A DNA stretch of 60,542 nt from an uncultured Paracoccaceae bacterium (GCA_937983405.1 CALJZN010000037.1:1-60542), one strand, 5' to 3'. Numbered from the stretch's first letter, positions 7,429 to 16,212 are shown. Translations and numbers: made by a program. Notes: generated by a model from the letters alone, not told the origin.

Positions 7429-8460
7429 TCAGCCCTCGAACACCGCCGGCAGCGGCCGTCCCGGGCCGTCCAGCCAGGCCGGCACGGGCAGGCCCCTGCC
7501 GCGCAGAAACGCGGGGTTGAACAGCTTGGACTGGTAGCGCGTGCCGTGGTCGCACAGGATGGTGACGATGGTGTGGCCCGGCCCCATCTCGCGCGCCATG
7601 CGGATCGCGCCGGCGACGTTGACACCCGACGATCCGCCCAAGCACAGCCCCTCCTCGGCCAGCAGGTCGAAGACGATGGGCAGCGCCTCGGAGTCGGGGA
7701 TGCGATAGGCGAAATCGGGGCGGAACCCCTCGAGATTGGCGGTGATGCGCCCCTGCCCGATCCCTTCGGTGATCGAGCTGCCCTCGGCCCTCAGCACCCC
7801 CGCGGTGTAGAAGCTGTAGAGCGCCGCCCCCTCGGGGTCGGCAAGGCCGATCTTCACGCCCTTCGGCTGCAGCGCCATCGCCACCCCGGCCAGCGTGCCG
7901 CCCGTGCCCACCGCGCAGACGAAGCCGTCCACCCGTCCTTCCGTCTGGGCCCAGATCTCGGGCCCCGTGCCCTCCGCGTGGGCCTGGCGGTTGGCGAGGT
8001 TGTCGAACTGGTTCGCCCAGATCGCGCCGCGCGGCTCGGTTTCGGCCAGCGCGGCGGCAAGACGGCCGGAATAGCGGACGTAATTGTTGGGGTTGGCATA
8101 GGGCACCGCTGGCACCTGCACGAGCTCGGCGCCGGCCAGGCGCAGCATGTCCTTCTTTTCCTGGCTCTGGGTCTCGGGAATGACGATGACGGTGCGGAAC
8201 CCCATCGAGGCCCCGACCAGCGCCAGCCCGATGCCGGTGTTGCCGGCGGTGCCCTCGACGATGGTGCCGCCGGGCGCGAGCACCCCGTGCGCCACCGCGT
8301 CGCGGATGATCGCAAGCGCCGCACGGTCCTTGACCGACTGGCCGGGGTTCATGAACTCGGCCTTGCCGAGGATCTCGCAGCCCGTCGCCTCGCTGGCCTT
8401 CCTCAGCCGGATTAGCGGCGTGTTGCCCACCGCCGCCGCCAGATCGCCGCAGATGCGCAT
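7429..8460 (-). CDS. cysK: Cysteine synthase A (O-acetylserine sulfhydrylase)
   Basis: A 343-residue PLP enzyme that makes cysteine from O-acetylserine and sulfide in the cytoplasm. The N-terminus has VGNTPLIRL. The PLP lysine is K44 in NPGQSVKDRAA. The substrate loop is VEGTAGNTGIGLALVG, the phosphate-binding loop is VGTGGTLAGVA, and GGSSGVNVAGA is near residue 270. The form is slightly longer than E. coli CysK and has the alphaproteobacterial layout. It is the third member of trgA-trgB-cysK, a set first described as a tellurite-resistance locus in Rhodobacter sphaeroides. Thiol supply is the plausible link to tellurite reduction. The 55-base gap to trgB and the zero-base gap to the MscS gene indicate an operon. 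Confidence 0.95.
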   Translation of the reverse strand: MRICGDLAAAVGNTPLIRLRKASEATGCEILGKAEFMNPGQSVKDRAALAIIRDAVAHGVLAPGGTIVEGTAGNTGIGLALVGASMGFRTVIVIPETQSQEKKDMLRLAGAELVQVPAVPYANPNNYVRYSGRLAAALAETEPRGAIWANQFDNLANRQAHAEGTGPEIWAQTEGRVDGFVCAVGTGGTLAGVAMALQPKGVKIGLADPEGAALYSFYTAGVLRAEGSSITEGIGQGRITANLEGFRPDFAYRIPDSEALPIVFDLLAEEGLCLGGSSGVNVAGAIRMAREMGPGHTIVTILCDHGTRYQSKLFNPAFLRGRGLPVPAWLDGPGRPLPAVFEG

Positions 8461-8515
8461 CCCAAGGCTCCCTGCTGCCGCCCCCCCGGCTTGGTAGACG
8501 CGGGGGCGGGCAAAC

Positions 8516-9658
8516 TCAAGCGCCGGCGCCCGGCGCCGCGGACAGGGCGCGCAACCGCGCGCGGTGGCGCGCCAGCCACCAGCCGGTCAGGATGAGCGGG
8601 CCGTTGTCGGCCTCGCCGCTGTCGATGAGCGCCATGAAGCGGTCGAATCCCAGGACATGGGCGCGGATGTCCTCGCCCTCGCCCACAAGCCCGCCGAGGC
8701 CCGCGGCCGCGTCGGGCAGTTCGGCCAGCCCGACATAGGAGTAGAGATACTCGGTCTTGGCCCCGGGCGAGGGGTAGTAGCGGGCGACATAGAACAGCCG
8801 GCCGAGCGCAAGCCCCGCCTCCTCGGCCGCCTCGCGGCGCGCGGCCGCCTCGGGCGTCTCGCCGGGGTCGATCCGGCCAGCGACCGCTTCCAACAGCCAG
8901 GGCGAGGGGTCGCCGCGGGCATGGGCGCCCATGCGGAACTGCTCGACCAGCAGCACCCGGTCGCGGGCGGGGTCGTAGGGCAGCACCGTCACCGCATCGC
9001 CCGAGACGAACGCCGCCCGCGTCACCGGCGCCGACATCGCGCCGTCGAAGCGGCGGAACCGCAGGTCGGCCTCCTCGACGGAAAAGAAGGCGGCGTAGGG
9101 CTCGCGCCAGCCCTCCACCGCCACATCGCCCGGGGCGCTCGCCCGGCGCAGCGTGGCGGGGCGGAGCTCGGCCGCCGCGCGCAGGCGCGAGGCGGCGCGG
9201 ATGAGGATCTGCGGGTAGCGCGCCGCCATCGCCGCCGCCGGGCGCCGGCCGAAGCCGCGCATGAAGTCCTCGGCCGCCGCCACCGTCAGCGCGCTCCAGC
9301 GCGCCGCCCAGTCGGTCAGCCGCCAGGGCGCGCCCGGGGTCCAGCGCCCGGCCGCGGGCCAGTAGACCAGCGCCTCGGCCGGCCCGTCCGCGGTGGTCAC
9401 GGTCGCGGTCCGGGTGGCATAGCCGAAGCCCGCCTCGTAGAAGTCGAGCCGCGCCAGATCGTCCGGCCCGAGGCCGGGCAGAAGCGCACCCTCGGCCGTC
9501 TCGCCCGGCGCGGGCAGGATCAGCGGAAAGGCCTCGCCCTCGGCCCAGCGCACGGCGTGATCGGCCAGCCGCGCGGGGCGCATCTCTGCCGCCCGGCCCA
9601 GCACCGTGGCCAGCAGTGGCGGGTGGCACAGCGTGCCGTAGACGAACACCCCGGTCAT
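8516..9658 (-). CDS. trgB: TrgB-like fusion: gamma-glutamylcyclotransferase-like domain plus Nudix ADP-ribose pyrophosphatase domain
   Basis: A 380-residue two-domain protein. Residues 1-120 form an AIG2/GGCT-like domain beginning VFVYGTLCHPPLL, the YGTL motif of gamma-glutamylcyclotransferase folds. Residues 180-360 form a Nudix hydrolase with the complete Nudix box GRIDPGETPEAAARREAAEE plus AGL (about residues 258-280), most like ADP-ribose pyrophosphatases. The ATG at 9658 was chosen because it directly precedes TGVFVYGTL and follows a G-rich site; a TTG at 9670 would add only four residues. In R. sphaeroides the neighbouring trgA, trgB and cysK together raise tellurite resistance. How the Nudix and GGCT activities contribute is not known. 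It is separated from trgA by 138 bases, so an internal promoter is possible. Confidence 0.85.
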   Translation of the reverse strand: MTGVFVYGTLCHPPLLATVLGRAAEMRPARLADHAVRWAEGEAFPLILPAPGETAEGALLPGLGPDDLARLDFYEAGFGYATRTATVTTADGPAEALVYWPAAGRWTPGAPWRLTDWAARWSALTVAAAEDFMRGFGRRPAAAMAARYPQILIRAASRLRAAAELRPATLRRASAPGDVAVEGWREPYAAFFSVEEADLRFRRFDGAMSAPVTRAAFVSGDAVTVLPYDPARDRVLLVEQFRMGAHARGDPSPWLLEAVAGRIDPGETPEAAARREAAEEAGLALGRLFYVARYYPSPGAKTEYLYSYVGLAELPDAAAGLGGLVGEGEDIRAHVLGFDRFMALIDSGEADNGPLILTGWWLARHRARLRALSAAPGAGA

Positions 9659-9796
9659 CCCGCCCCCCAACCGCCGCCGCCCCGGCGCCCGCGGTCACGG
9701 CCGCGCGCCGCCCGCCCATGCGCCATCCCGCGGCAGAAGTCCACCCCCGGGGGGCGTGGCGCGGCCGCGCCGGGCCCGGCCGCGCGTGGGCACACC

Positions 9797-10240
9797 CTAG
9801 CGCCAGCGCCGCGCCGCGACCTCGGCCATCAGCCCGCCCAGCGCGCCGCCGAGGACCAGCACGGCCGGCACCCGCGGGTCGCTTACCAGCAGCCGGACGT
9901 AGTCGAGCGCGATGTCGAAGGTGCCGACCACCGCCTCCATCGGCCCGCCGTAGCGCCGGTTGATCGAGCGCAGGATCATCTCGCGCCCCGAGAACAGCAG
10001 CGCCGCCCAGAACACCGCCGTGGCCGCGCTGCGCATGCCGAAGCCGATCGCGGCCCCCCAGCCCCGCCCGGCCAGCGGGCCCATCACCCACCAGCCCGTC
10101 GCCGCCCCGATCAGCGCCGCCACGGGGGCGAACAGCCGCACCTGCGTGCCTTCGGGCAGCAGCGGCACATAGGCCCGTGCGGCGGCGAAGGCCACCACGG
10201 CGAAGGCGAGGGCGGCCACCAGCCGCGCGGCCGTCGGCAC
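9797..10240 (-). CDS. trgA: TrgA-family tellurite-resistance membrane protein
   Basis: A 147-residue small membrane protein with three to four hydrophobic segments (about residues 5-25, 35-55, 65-85 and 120-140) and no known catalytic motif. It matches the TrgA family of Rhodobacterales in size, hydrophobicity pattern, position next to trgB/cysK, and features such as VPLLPEGTQVRLFAPVAALI and FDIALDYVRLL. The start is a GTG (plus-strand CAC at 10238-10240), one base after the cfa stop, implying translational coupling. TrgA is known only as a contributor to tellurite resistance. Its biochemical role is not established. Confidence 0.85.
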   Translation of the reverse strand: MPTAARLVAALAFAVVAFAAARAYVPLLPEGTQVRLFAPVAALIGAATGWWVMGPLAGRGWGAAIGFGMRSAATAVFWAALLFSGREMILRSINRRYGGPMEAVVGTFDIALDYVRLLVSDPRVPAVLVLGGALGGLMAEVAARRWR

Positions 10241-10241
10241 C

Positions 10242-11456
10242 TCAGCCCCCCGGCCGGGCGACGGTGATCTGCGTGACGTCGCAGTTGCCGAAGCGGAAGG
10301 TGGCCGCGCAGGAGGTCAGATACATGTCCCACATGCGGCGAAAGCGATCGTCGAAGCCCATTCGCGCGATCTCGTCCCAGCGGGCGTGGAAACTCTCGCG
10401 CCAGCGCCGCAGCGTCTGCGAATAGCTCTCGCCGAACTCGATCGAGCCGCGCAGCGCCAGCCCCGCCCGGTCGATCTCGCGCCGCAGCGCCGAAGGCGAG
10501 GGCAGCATGCCGCCGGGGAAGATGTATTTCTGGATGAAGTCCACGCCCTTGCGGTAGAGTTCGAAGCGGCGGTCCTGGACGGTGATGATCTGCAGCGTCG
10601 CCTGGCGCCCGGGCTTCAGCCGGTCGCGCAGGCTGGCGAAGTAGACGGGCCAATAGCGTTCGCCCACCGCCTCGAACATCTCGATCGAGGCGATACCGTC
10701 GTAGCTGCCGCGCTCGTCGCGGTAGTCCTGCAGCTTGATCGTCACCCGGTCGGCCAGGCCGGCACGGGCCAGTCGCGCCACCGCATAATCGTGCTGGGCC
10801 TTGGAGATCGTCAGCCCCGTCACCCGCAGCCCGCGCTCCTTCGCGGCGTATTCGGCAAAGCCGCCCCAGCCGCAGCCGATCTCGAGCACATGGTCGCCGG
10901 GCCGCGCGCCCATCTGGTCCACCATGCTGGCGTATTTCTGGATCTGCGCGCGCTCGAGGCTTTCCTGGCCCGACCGGAACAGGGCCGAGGAATAGGTCAT
11001 CGTCTCGTCCAGCCACAGCCGGTAGAAATCGTTGCCAAGGTCGTAGTGGTATTCGATGTTGCGCCGCGCCCCCGCCCGGGTGTTCGACCGCAGCCAGTGG
11101 CGCAGCCGCTCGAAGGCGCGCACGATCCCCATGCCGAGAAAGCCGTCGTAGAGGTCGTCGTTGCCGGCATGGACAAGGTCCATGAAGGCCTGCAGGTCGG
11201 GCGTCGTCCACCAGCCTTCGAGATAGGCCTCGCAGAAGCCGAGGTCGCCCTCGCGCACCAGCCGGGCGAAGATGTCGGGGTTGACGACATGCAGCTCGGC
11301 GACCGGCCCGGGCAGGCTGCCTTCGGCGCGGAATACCCGGCCGTCGGGCAGAACGATGTCGAGCCGCCCGCAGGCCAGACGCCGGGCGATTTCGAACACC
11401 GCGCCGAAATAGCGGGGCAGTCCGGTTTGACCGCGGGTGGAGGTGAATATCGTCAT
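10242..11456 (-). CDS. cfa: Cyclopropane-fatty-acyl-phospholipid synthase family protein
   Basis: A 404-residue SAM-dependent methyltransferase that adds a methylene (or related methyl) group to unsaturated acyl chains of membrane phospholipids. The N-terminal about 130 residues form the lipid-binding domain. Then come NIEYHYDLGNDFYRLWLD and the SAM-binding loop VLEIGCGWGGFAEYAA (near residue 185). IEMFEAVGERYWPVYF and FIQKYIFPGGMLPS are family hallmarks. The start at 11456 gives MTIFTSTRG. The gene lies between phr and trgA on the same strand. In R. sphaeroides cfaA and phrA are both under the singlet-oxygen sigma factor RpoE, but I could not find a complete RpoE promoter in the 179-base gap in front of this gene. 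Modified fatty acids (cyclopropane or furan precursors) are the likely product. Confidence 0.92.
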   Translation of the reverse strand: MTIFTSTRGQTGLPRYFGAVFEIARRLACGRLDIVLPDGRVFRAEGSLPGPVAELHVVNPDIFARLVREGDLGFCEAYLEGWWTTPDLQAFMDLVHAGNDDLYDGFLGMGIVRAFERLRHWLRSNTRAGARRNIEYHYDLGNDFYRLWLDETMTYSSALFRSGQESLERAQIQKYASMVDQMGARPGDHVLEIGCGWGGFAEYAAKERGLRVTGLTISKAQHDYAVARLARAGLADRVTIKLQDYRDERGSYDGIASIEMFEAVGERYWPVYFASLRDRLKPGRQATLQIITVQDRRFELYRKGVDFIQKYIFPGGMLPSPSALRREIDRAGLALRGSIEFGESYSQTLRRWRESFHARWDEIARMGFDDRFRRMWDMYLTSCAATFRFGNCDVTQITVARPGG

Positions 11457-11635
11457 GCACGTCCCTGTCGCTCGATGCCTCGCCGCGCCCGCCAAGCCGT
11501 TGCGCCAGGCAGGGGTCCGGGGCGGCCAAGGCTTGGGCGGATCATGCCCGCTCTGCGCCCGCTGTGCAACGTAAGCCGTCGGCAGCCGCGCGCCAGCCCC
11601 CCCGCGCGCCAGGCCCGCCGCCGGCCAGGCCGGCA

Positions 11636-13063
11636 TCAGGCGCCGGGGGCCGCGCGCCGGCGTGCCTCCCACGCCGCCAGCGCGCGCGCGCGCCCGGCCT
11701 CGAGCCCGATGAGCGGTGCGGGATAGGGCCGCGCGGGGTCGAGGCCCCAGGACCGCGGCACGGCGCGGAAGAAGTCGAGCGCGTCCTGCCCCGGCCGCGG
11801 CGACAGCTCGGCCAGGAAGCGGCGGCGATAGGCGCCCTCGGGGTCGAAGCGGCTTGCCTGCGCCTCGGGGTTGAAGATGCGGAAATAGGGCGCGGCATCG
11901 GGGCCCGAGCCCGCCACCCACTGCCAGCCCATCGCGTTCGAGGCCGGGTCCCAGTCGATCAGGCAGTCGGCGAACCAGTCGGCGCCGACCCGCCAGTGGG
12001 TAAGCAGATGCTTGGTCAGGAACGAGGCCGCGATCATCCGCAGCCGGTTGTGCATCGTCCCCGTGACATAGATTTCGCGCATGCCGGCATCGACGAAGGG
12101 GATGCCGGTCATCCCGCGCCGCCAGGCCTCGGCCAGGTCGCCGTCGCCCGCCCAGGGAAAGCCGTCCCACTCGGGGCGCCAGTTGTCGGTCAGGATCCGC
12201 GGGGTATGGAAGGCGAGGTGCCAGGCGAACTCGCGCCAGACGAGCTCCTTGAGGAAGGTCTCGGCCCCCGCCCGCCCGTCGCGCAGCGCCGCCATCCCCG
12301 CGGCCCAGACGGTGCGCGGCCCGATCTCGCCCCAGGCGAGGTTCTCCGACAGGCGCGAGGTCGCGGGCAGGTCGGGCCGGTCGCGCAGCGCGGCATAGCT
12401 CTCGACCGGGCCGGCCATGAAGGCCGCGAGCCGGTCGCGCGCCGCGGCCTCGCCGATGCGGGCGTTGCGCGCGACGATGGCCGCGCCGCGGTCCATCCCC
12501 GCGCCGGGGCGCCAGGCCGCGATGGGCAGCCCCGCGGGCCACGCCGCCGGCGGGCGCAGCGCCGCGGGCGGCGGCAGCGGCGCGGGCACCTCGCGGTCGC
12601 GCAGCGCGCGCCAGAAGGGGGTGTAGACGCGGAACGGTCCGCCTGCGGCGGTTTCGACCGTCCAGGGCTCGTGCAGCAGGCTGCCCGGGTGGCTTTCGGC
12701 GGCGATGCCCGCTGCCCTCAGCGCGGCCTTCACCGCCGTGTCGCGCGCGATGCCGGCGGGGTCGTAGGCGCGTGCCCAGACGACCGCCCCCGCCCCGGTT
12801 TCGGCCAGCAGCCGCGGCAGCGCCTCCAGCGCCGCGCCCGGCCGCAGGATCAGCCGCGAGCCCATGTCGGCCAGCGTTGCGGCGAAGGCGCGCGCCGCCT
12901 CGCCCAGCCGCCAGCGCGGCGCGGTGCCAAGGCCCGCCACCGCCTCGTCGGTCAGCAGCACCGGGATCACCGGGCGCCCGCCGGCCGCCGCGGCGACCAG
13001 CGCGGGGTTGTCGGCAAGCCGGAAGTCGCGCCGCACCCACCAGATGACCGGGGCCTCCGTCAT
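11636..13063 (-). CDS. phrA: Deoxyribodipyrimidine photolyase
   Basis: A 475-residue class I CPD photolyase/cryptochrome-family protein. It repairs UV-induced pyrimidine dimers using blue light, FAD and an antenna cofactor. The N-terminal Rossmann antenna domain opens with IWWVRRDFRLADNPAL. The C-terminal FAD domain has TSRLSENLAWGEIGPRTVW, FLKELVWREFAWHLAFH, DAGMREIYVTGTMHNRLRMI and CLIDWDPASNAMGWQWVAG, which contain the FAD- and DNA-contacting residues and tryptophans of the electron chain. All key motifs are intact. The start codon follows the stop of the upstream aminotransferase gene by one base, so expression is coupled to it. The 179-base gap before cfa leaves room for an additional promoter. 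Confidence 0.95.
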   Translation of the reverse strand: MTEAPVIWWVRRDFRLADNPALVAAAAGGRPVIPVLLTDEAVAGLGTAPRWRLGEAARAFAATLADMGSRLILRPGAALEALPRLLAETGAGAVVWARAYDPAGIARDTAVKAALRAAGIAAESHPGSLLHEPWTVETAAGGPFRVYTPFWRALRDREVPAPLPPPAALRPPAAWPAGLPIAAWRPGAGMDRGAAIVARNARIGEAAARDRLAAFMAGPVESYAALRDRPDLPATSRLSENLAWGEIGPRTVWAAGMAALRDGRAGAETFLKELVWREFAWHLAFHTPRILTDNWRPEWDGFPWAGDGDLAEAWRRGMTGIPFVDAGMREIYVTGTMHNRLRMIAASFLTKHLLTHWRVGADWFADCLIDWDPASNAMGWQWVAGSGPDAAPYFRIFNPEAQASRFDPEGAYRRRFLAELSPRPGQDALDFFRAVPRSWGLDPARPYPAPLIGLEAGRARALAAWEARRRAAPGA

Positions 13064-13064
13064 G

Positions 13065-14315
13065 CTAGAGCACCCGGTCGAGTGCCGCGATCAGCCGCTC
13101 GATCTCGGCCTCGGCGGTGTAGTGCAGAAAGCTCAGCCGCAGCACGCCATGGGCCGGGTCCACCCCCTGCGCGGCGAGCGCCCGCTGGGCGTAAAAGCTG
13201 CCGCCGCCCGCGATGATGCCCTGCTCCGCAAGCTCCGCCGCCAGCGCCGCGCCCGGGCGGGCGTGCACCAGCGCGAGCGTAGGCGCCCGCCCCTCGGGCC
13301 GCGCCGGCCCCAGCAGCCGCACGCGGTTGGCGCGCGTCCCGAGCCAGTCGAGCAGCGGCGCCATCAGCCGCCCCTCGCGCGCCCGCATCAGGCCGGCCAC
13401 CGCCGCCGCCCGCCCGGCCGCCCCCGGATCGGGCCGCCCCGGGAAATGCCGGGCATGGAGCGCGTCGAGATAATCGGCAATCCCGGCGCAGGCCGCGACC
13501 TGCGCGTGGTCGGGCCCGGCCGGAGTGAAGCGCTTCCACAGCGTGCCCGCGTTGAAGCCGTGGCCCTGATTCGGCAGCGCCTCGGCCAGCGCGCGGCGCA
13601 CGACCATCAGGCCCTGATGCGGCCCCCAGGTCTTGTAGGCCGAGAAGAGGTAGATGTCGGCCTCCAGCGCGCCCACGTCGGGCAGCCCGTGCGGCGCGTA
13701 GGAGACGCCGTCGACGCACACAACCGCCCCCGCCGCATGGGCCATCGCGGCGATCCGGGCGACCGGGTTGACCTCGGCCACCACGTTCGAGGCGTGGGGG
13801 AAGCACACCAGCCGCACCCGCCCGTCGCCCAGAAGCGCCGCCAGCGCGGCCGGGTCGAGGTGCCCGGTGGCGGGGTCCATCCGCCACTCGCGCACCTCCA
13901 CGCCGGCGTCGGCCAGCCGCCGCCAGGGGCCGGTGTTCGCCTCGTGGTCCTGATCGGTCACGACGATGGCGGCGCCCCTCGGCAGCCAGCCGCGGAACGC
14001 CTGCGCCAGCACATAGGCGTTGGCGCTGGTCGAGGGGCCGAAGGACAGCTCGTCCGTCGCAACCCCCAGCATGGCGGCCAGCCGCGCGCGCGCCTCGTCC
14101 ATCTCGGCCCCGCCCGCGGCCGAGGGGGCAGCGGGCCCGTAGGGCTGCATCTTGCGCGTGCGGTAGAAGCGGTCGAGCCGGTCGATCACCTGCCGGCAGA
14201 CATGGGAGCCGCCGGCATTCTCGAAGAAGGCCCAGGGCTCGAGCGACGGCTCGGCAAAGGCCGGGAACTGGTCCCGGACGAACGCCACATCCATCTCGGC
14301 CGCAACCGTTGCCAT
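13065..14315 (-). CDS. Class V aminotransferase (cysteine desulfurase-like PLP enzyme)
   Basis: A 416-residue PLP-dependent enzyme of aminotransferase class V. MDVAFVRDQFPAF near the start and FFENAGGSHVC are typical of the 'cysteine desulfurase-like' (CsdA/VC1184) subfamily, which is common in Rhodobacterales. The PLP-binding aspartate region is VVCVDGVSYAPHGLPD. The Schiff-base lysine is expected in LFSAYKTWGPHQG (near residue 218). Residues FGPSTSANAYVLAQ contact the cofactor phosphate. The substrate is not known and could be cysteine, selenocysteine or kynurenine-like compounds. No iron-sulfur cluster genes are nearby, which argues against an IscS/SufS role. The start ATG at 14315 is preceded by a G-rich site, and the long Arg-rich extension possible upstream is non-coding. 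It overlaps operationally with phr. Confidence 0.85.
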   Translation of the reverse strand: MATVAAEMDVAFVRDQFPAFAEPSLEPWAFFENAGGSHVCRQVIDRLDRFYRTRKMQPYGPAAPSAAGGAEMDEARARLAAMLGVATDELSFGPSTSANAYVLAQAFRGWLPRGAAIVVTDQDHEANTGPWRRLADAGVEVREWRMDPATGHLDPAALAALLGDGRVRLVCFPHASNVVAEVNPVARIAAMAHAAGAVVCVDGVSYAPHGLPDVGALEADIYLFSAYKTWGPHQGLMVVRRALAEALPNQGHGFNAGTLWKRFTPAGPDHAQVAACAGIADYLDALHARHFPGRPDPGAAGRAAAVAGLMRAREGRLMAPLLDWLGTRANRVRLLGPARPEGRAPTLALVHARPGAALAAELAEQGIIAGGGSFYAQRALAAQGVDPAHGVLRLSFLHYTAEAEIERLIAALDRVL

Positions 14316-14374
14316 GCCTTGCCCCCGCGGGCGCCAGCCGCCCCCGCGGCGTCCTAGGCCATTGCCGCCGGCGA

Positions 14375-15193
14375 TCAACCCCCGTCGCGATCGCTGCCGT
14401 CGTCGTCGCGGCCCTCGCCGCCGCCGCGGCGATGGCTGCGCGCGGCGCGCATCGCATCGGCGAAGGCCGCGGCGATCAGCCCGGTGGGCACCGCGATGAC
14501 CGCGATGCCGGTGAATGCGGTCAGCGCCGCCAGCACGCGCCCCAGGCCGGTGACGGGAACGACATCGCCGTAGCCCACCGTCGTCAGCGTTGCCACCGCC
14601 CACCACATCGCCCGCGGGATCGAGCCGAAGGCCTCGGGCTGAACCCCGCCCTCGGCCAGGTAGAGCCCGGTCGAGGCGCACAGCAGCAGCCCCGCCGCGA
14701 AGCCGATGCTGACGCCGATCTCCGGCCCGCGGCCTGACACCGCCGCGCCGATCAGCCGCATCGCCTGCGAGAAGCGCCCGAGCCGCGCCAGCCGCAACAG
14801 CCGGAAGGCCCGGAACAGCCGCAGCAGGCTCGCCTCCATCCCGAAAAAGGGCAGCAGCACGCCAAGGATCACCGCAAGGTCGAACAGCGCGACGGGGCTG
14901 CGCAGGTAGGCCCCGAGCGAGGGCCAGCGCGGGTTGACGGTCGCCGTCCAGGCCCGGGCGAGATATTCGACGACGAAGGCCGCCAGAAAGACGCCCTCGG
15001 CCACCACGAAGGCCCGGCCCCCGGCGGCGCGCAGCACCGGCTCGGTCTCGAGGATCGCGGTGAGGACCGAGGCAAGGATGAGGACGACCACCGCCCTGTT
15101 GACGGCCGACAGCCCGCGCGCGCGGCGCAGCTCGGGGTCGAGCGCTCGGGCCCAGCGCGCGCGCAGCCCCTCGCGGTCGGGCGACGCGGCCAT
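14375..15193 (-). CDS. Voltage-gated-type potassium channel
   Basis: A 272-residue six-helix cation channel. The selectivity filter TLTTVGYGD is at about residues 202-210, between the pore helix (MWWAVATL) and the last helix. An S4-like helix with regularly spaced arginines, RLFRAFRLLRLARLGRF (residues 124-141), suggests voltage sensing. It resembles the Kv-like ion transporter family of bacteria. The C-terminal tail is short, charged (Arg/Asp/Gly) and has no RCK or cyclic-nucleotide domain. The start at 15193 is 11 bases after the acuI stop, so the gene belongs to the same run. The reason for coupling to a reductase is not evident. Confidence 0.9.
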   Translation of the reverse strand: MAASPDREGLRARWARALDPELRRARGLSAVNRAVVVLILASVLTAILETEPVLRAAGGRAFVVAEGVFLAAFVVEYLARAWTATVNPRWPSLGAYLRSPVALFDLAVILGVLLPFFGMEASLLRLFRAFRLLRLARLGRFSQAMRLIGAAVSGRGPEIGVSIGFAAGLLLCASTGLYLAEGGVQPEAFGSIPRAMWWAVATLTTVGYGDVVPVTGLGRVLAALTAFTGIAVIAVPTGLIAAAFADAMRAARSHRRGGGEGRDDDGSDRDGG

Positions 15194-15204
15194 GGCCCGG
15201 CCGC

Positions 15205-16194
15205 TCAGGCGCGCACGTCCACGACGACGCGGCCCTGCACCTGCCCCCGCAGGATCGCCGCCCCGAGCGCAGGCAGGTCGCCCAGCGTCGCGGGCCGGAT
15301 CATCGGCTCGAGCACCTTCTCCGGCAGCTCGGCCGCCAGCCGCGCCCAGGCCGCGACCCGGTCGGCATAGGGCCGGCGCACGCTGTCGATGCCCAGAAGG
15401 TTGACCCCGCGCAGGATGAAGGGCAGCACGTTGGCCGGCACCGCGACCCCGCCCGCGTTGCCCACCGCCGCGACCGCGGCGCCATATTTCATCTGGCCCA
15501 GCACCCGGGCGAGCATGCTGCCGCCTACCGCATCGACGCAAGCCGCCCAGGTCTCGGATTCGAGCGGGCGCGCGACCGTCTCGGCCAGCTCGGCCCGCGG
15601 CACGATCCGCGCCGCCCCGAGACCTTTCAGGTATCCCTCATGCTCGGGCCGCCCGGTCACCGCCGCCACCTCGTGCCCCGCCCGGGCCAGCAGCGCCACC
15701 GCGACCGACCCCACGCCGCCCGCCGCGCCGGTCACCAGCACCGGCCCCGCGCCGGGGGCCAGCCCCTGCGCCTGAAGCGCGCGGACCGCCAGCATCGCGG
15801 TCAGCCCGGCGGTGCCCACGGCCATCGCCCAGCGCGTCGTGGTGCCCGCGGGCAGCGGCACCAGCCAGTCGGCCTGCACCCGCGCCCGGGTCGCATAGCC
15901 GCCCCAATGCAGCTCGCCCACGCGCCAGCCGGTCAGGATCACCCGGTCGCCCGGGGCATAGCGCGGATCCTCCGAGGCCTCGACGGTGCCGGCAAAGTCG
16001 ATCCCCGGCACATGCGGCCAGGTCTTGACCAGCCCCGCCCCCGAGCCCAGGCACAACCCGTCCTTGTAGTTCAGCGTCGAGTACTCCACCGCCACGGTCA
16101 CGTCGCCCGGCGGCAGCCGCTCGTCGGGCAGCGTCTGCACCCCGGCGCGGGTGGCGCCGGTCGCGTCCTTCTCGACAACGAGGGCTCGGAACAT
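15205..16194 (-). CDS. acuI: Acryloyl-CoA reductase AcuI / YhdH-type NADPH-dependent oxidoreductase
   Basis: A 329-residue medium-chain reductase without zinc ligands. Family features are EYSTLNYKDGLCL, HVPGIDFAGTVEAS, GWRVGELHWGGYA and the nucleotide loop VTGAAGGVGSVAVALLARAG (near residue 155). AcuI in R. sphaeroides and DMSP-degrading Rhodobacterales reduces toxic acryloyl-CoA to propionyl-CoA with NADPH; E. coli YhdH has the same activity. No DMSP lyase or other DMSP gene is visible nearby, so here it may act as a general detoxification enzyme. It stands 18 bases after the dinB-like gene and 11 bases before the channel gene on the same strand. Confidence 0.85.
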   Translation of the reverse strand: MFRALVVEKDATGATRAGVQTLPDERLPPGDVTVAVEYSTLNYKDGLCLGSGAGLVKTWPHVPGIDFAGTVEASEDPRYAPGDRVILTGWRVGELHWGGYATRARVQADWLVPLPAGTTTRWAMAVGTAGLTAMLAVRALQAQGLAPGAGPVLVTGAAGGVGSVAVALLARAGHEVAAVTGRPEHEGYLKGLGAARIVPRAELAETVARPLESETWAACVDAVGGSMLARVLGQMKYGAAVAAVGNAGGVAVPANVLPFILRGVNLLGIDSVRRPYADRVAAWARLAAELPEKVLEPMIRPATLGDLPALGAAILRGQVQGRVVVDVRA

Positions 16195-16212
16195 GGGGCA
16201 ATCTCCGGTCGG

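Noticed and set aside
5203-8415. A 1070-residue plus-strand open frame opposite the mscS and cysK genes
   Set aside because: It is antisense to well-recognised proteins and its composition (His/Gln/Arg/Asp-rich) is typical of mirror frames in high-GC DNA.
11539-11544. TGATCC box on the minus strand upstream of cfa, as in RpoE (sigma-E) promoters of R. sphaeroides
   Set aside because: The sequence 17-18 bases downstream is GC-rich (CCGGAC) and does not resemble the required TATA-type -10, so the match is probably chance.
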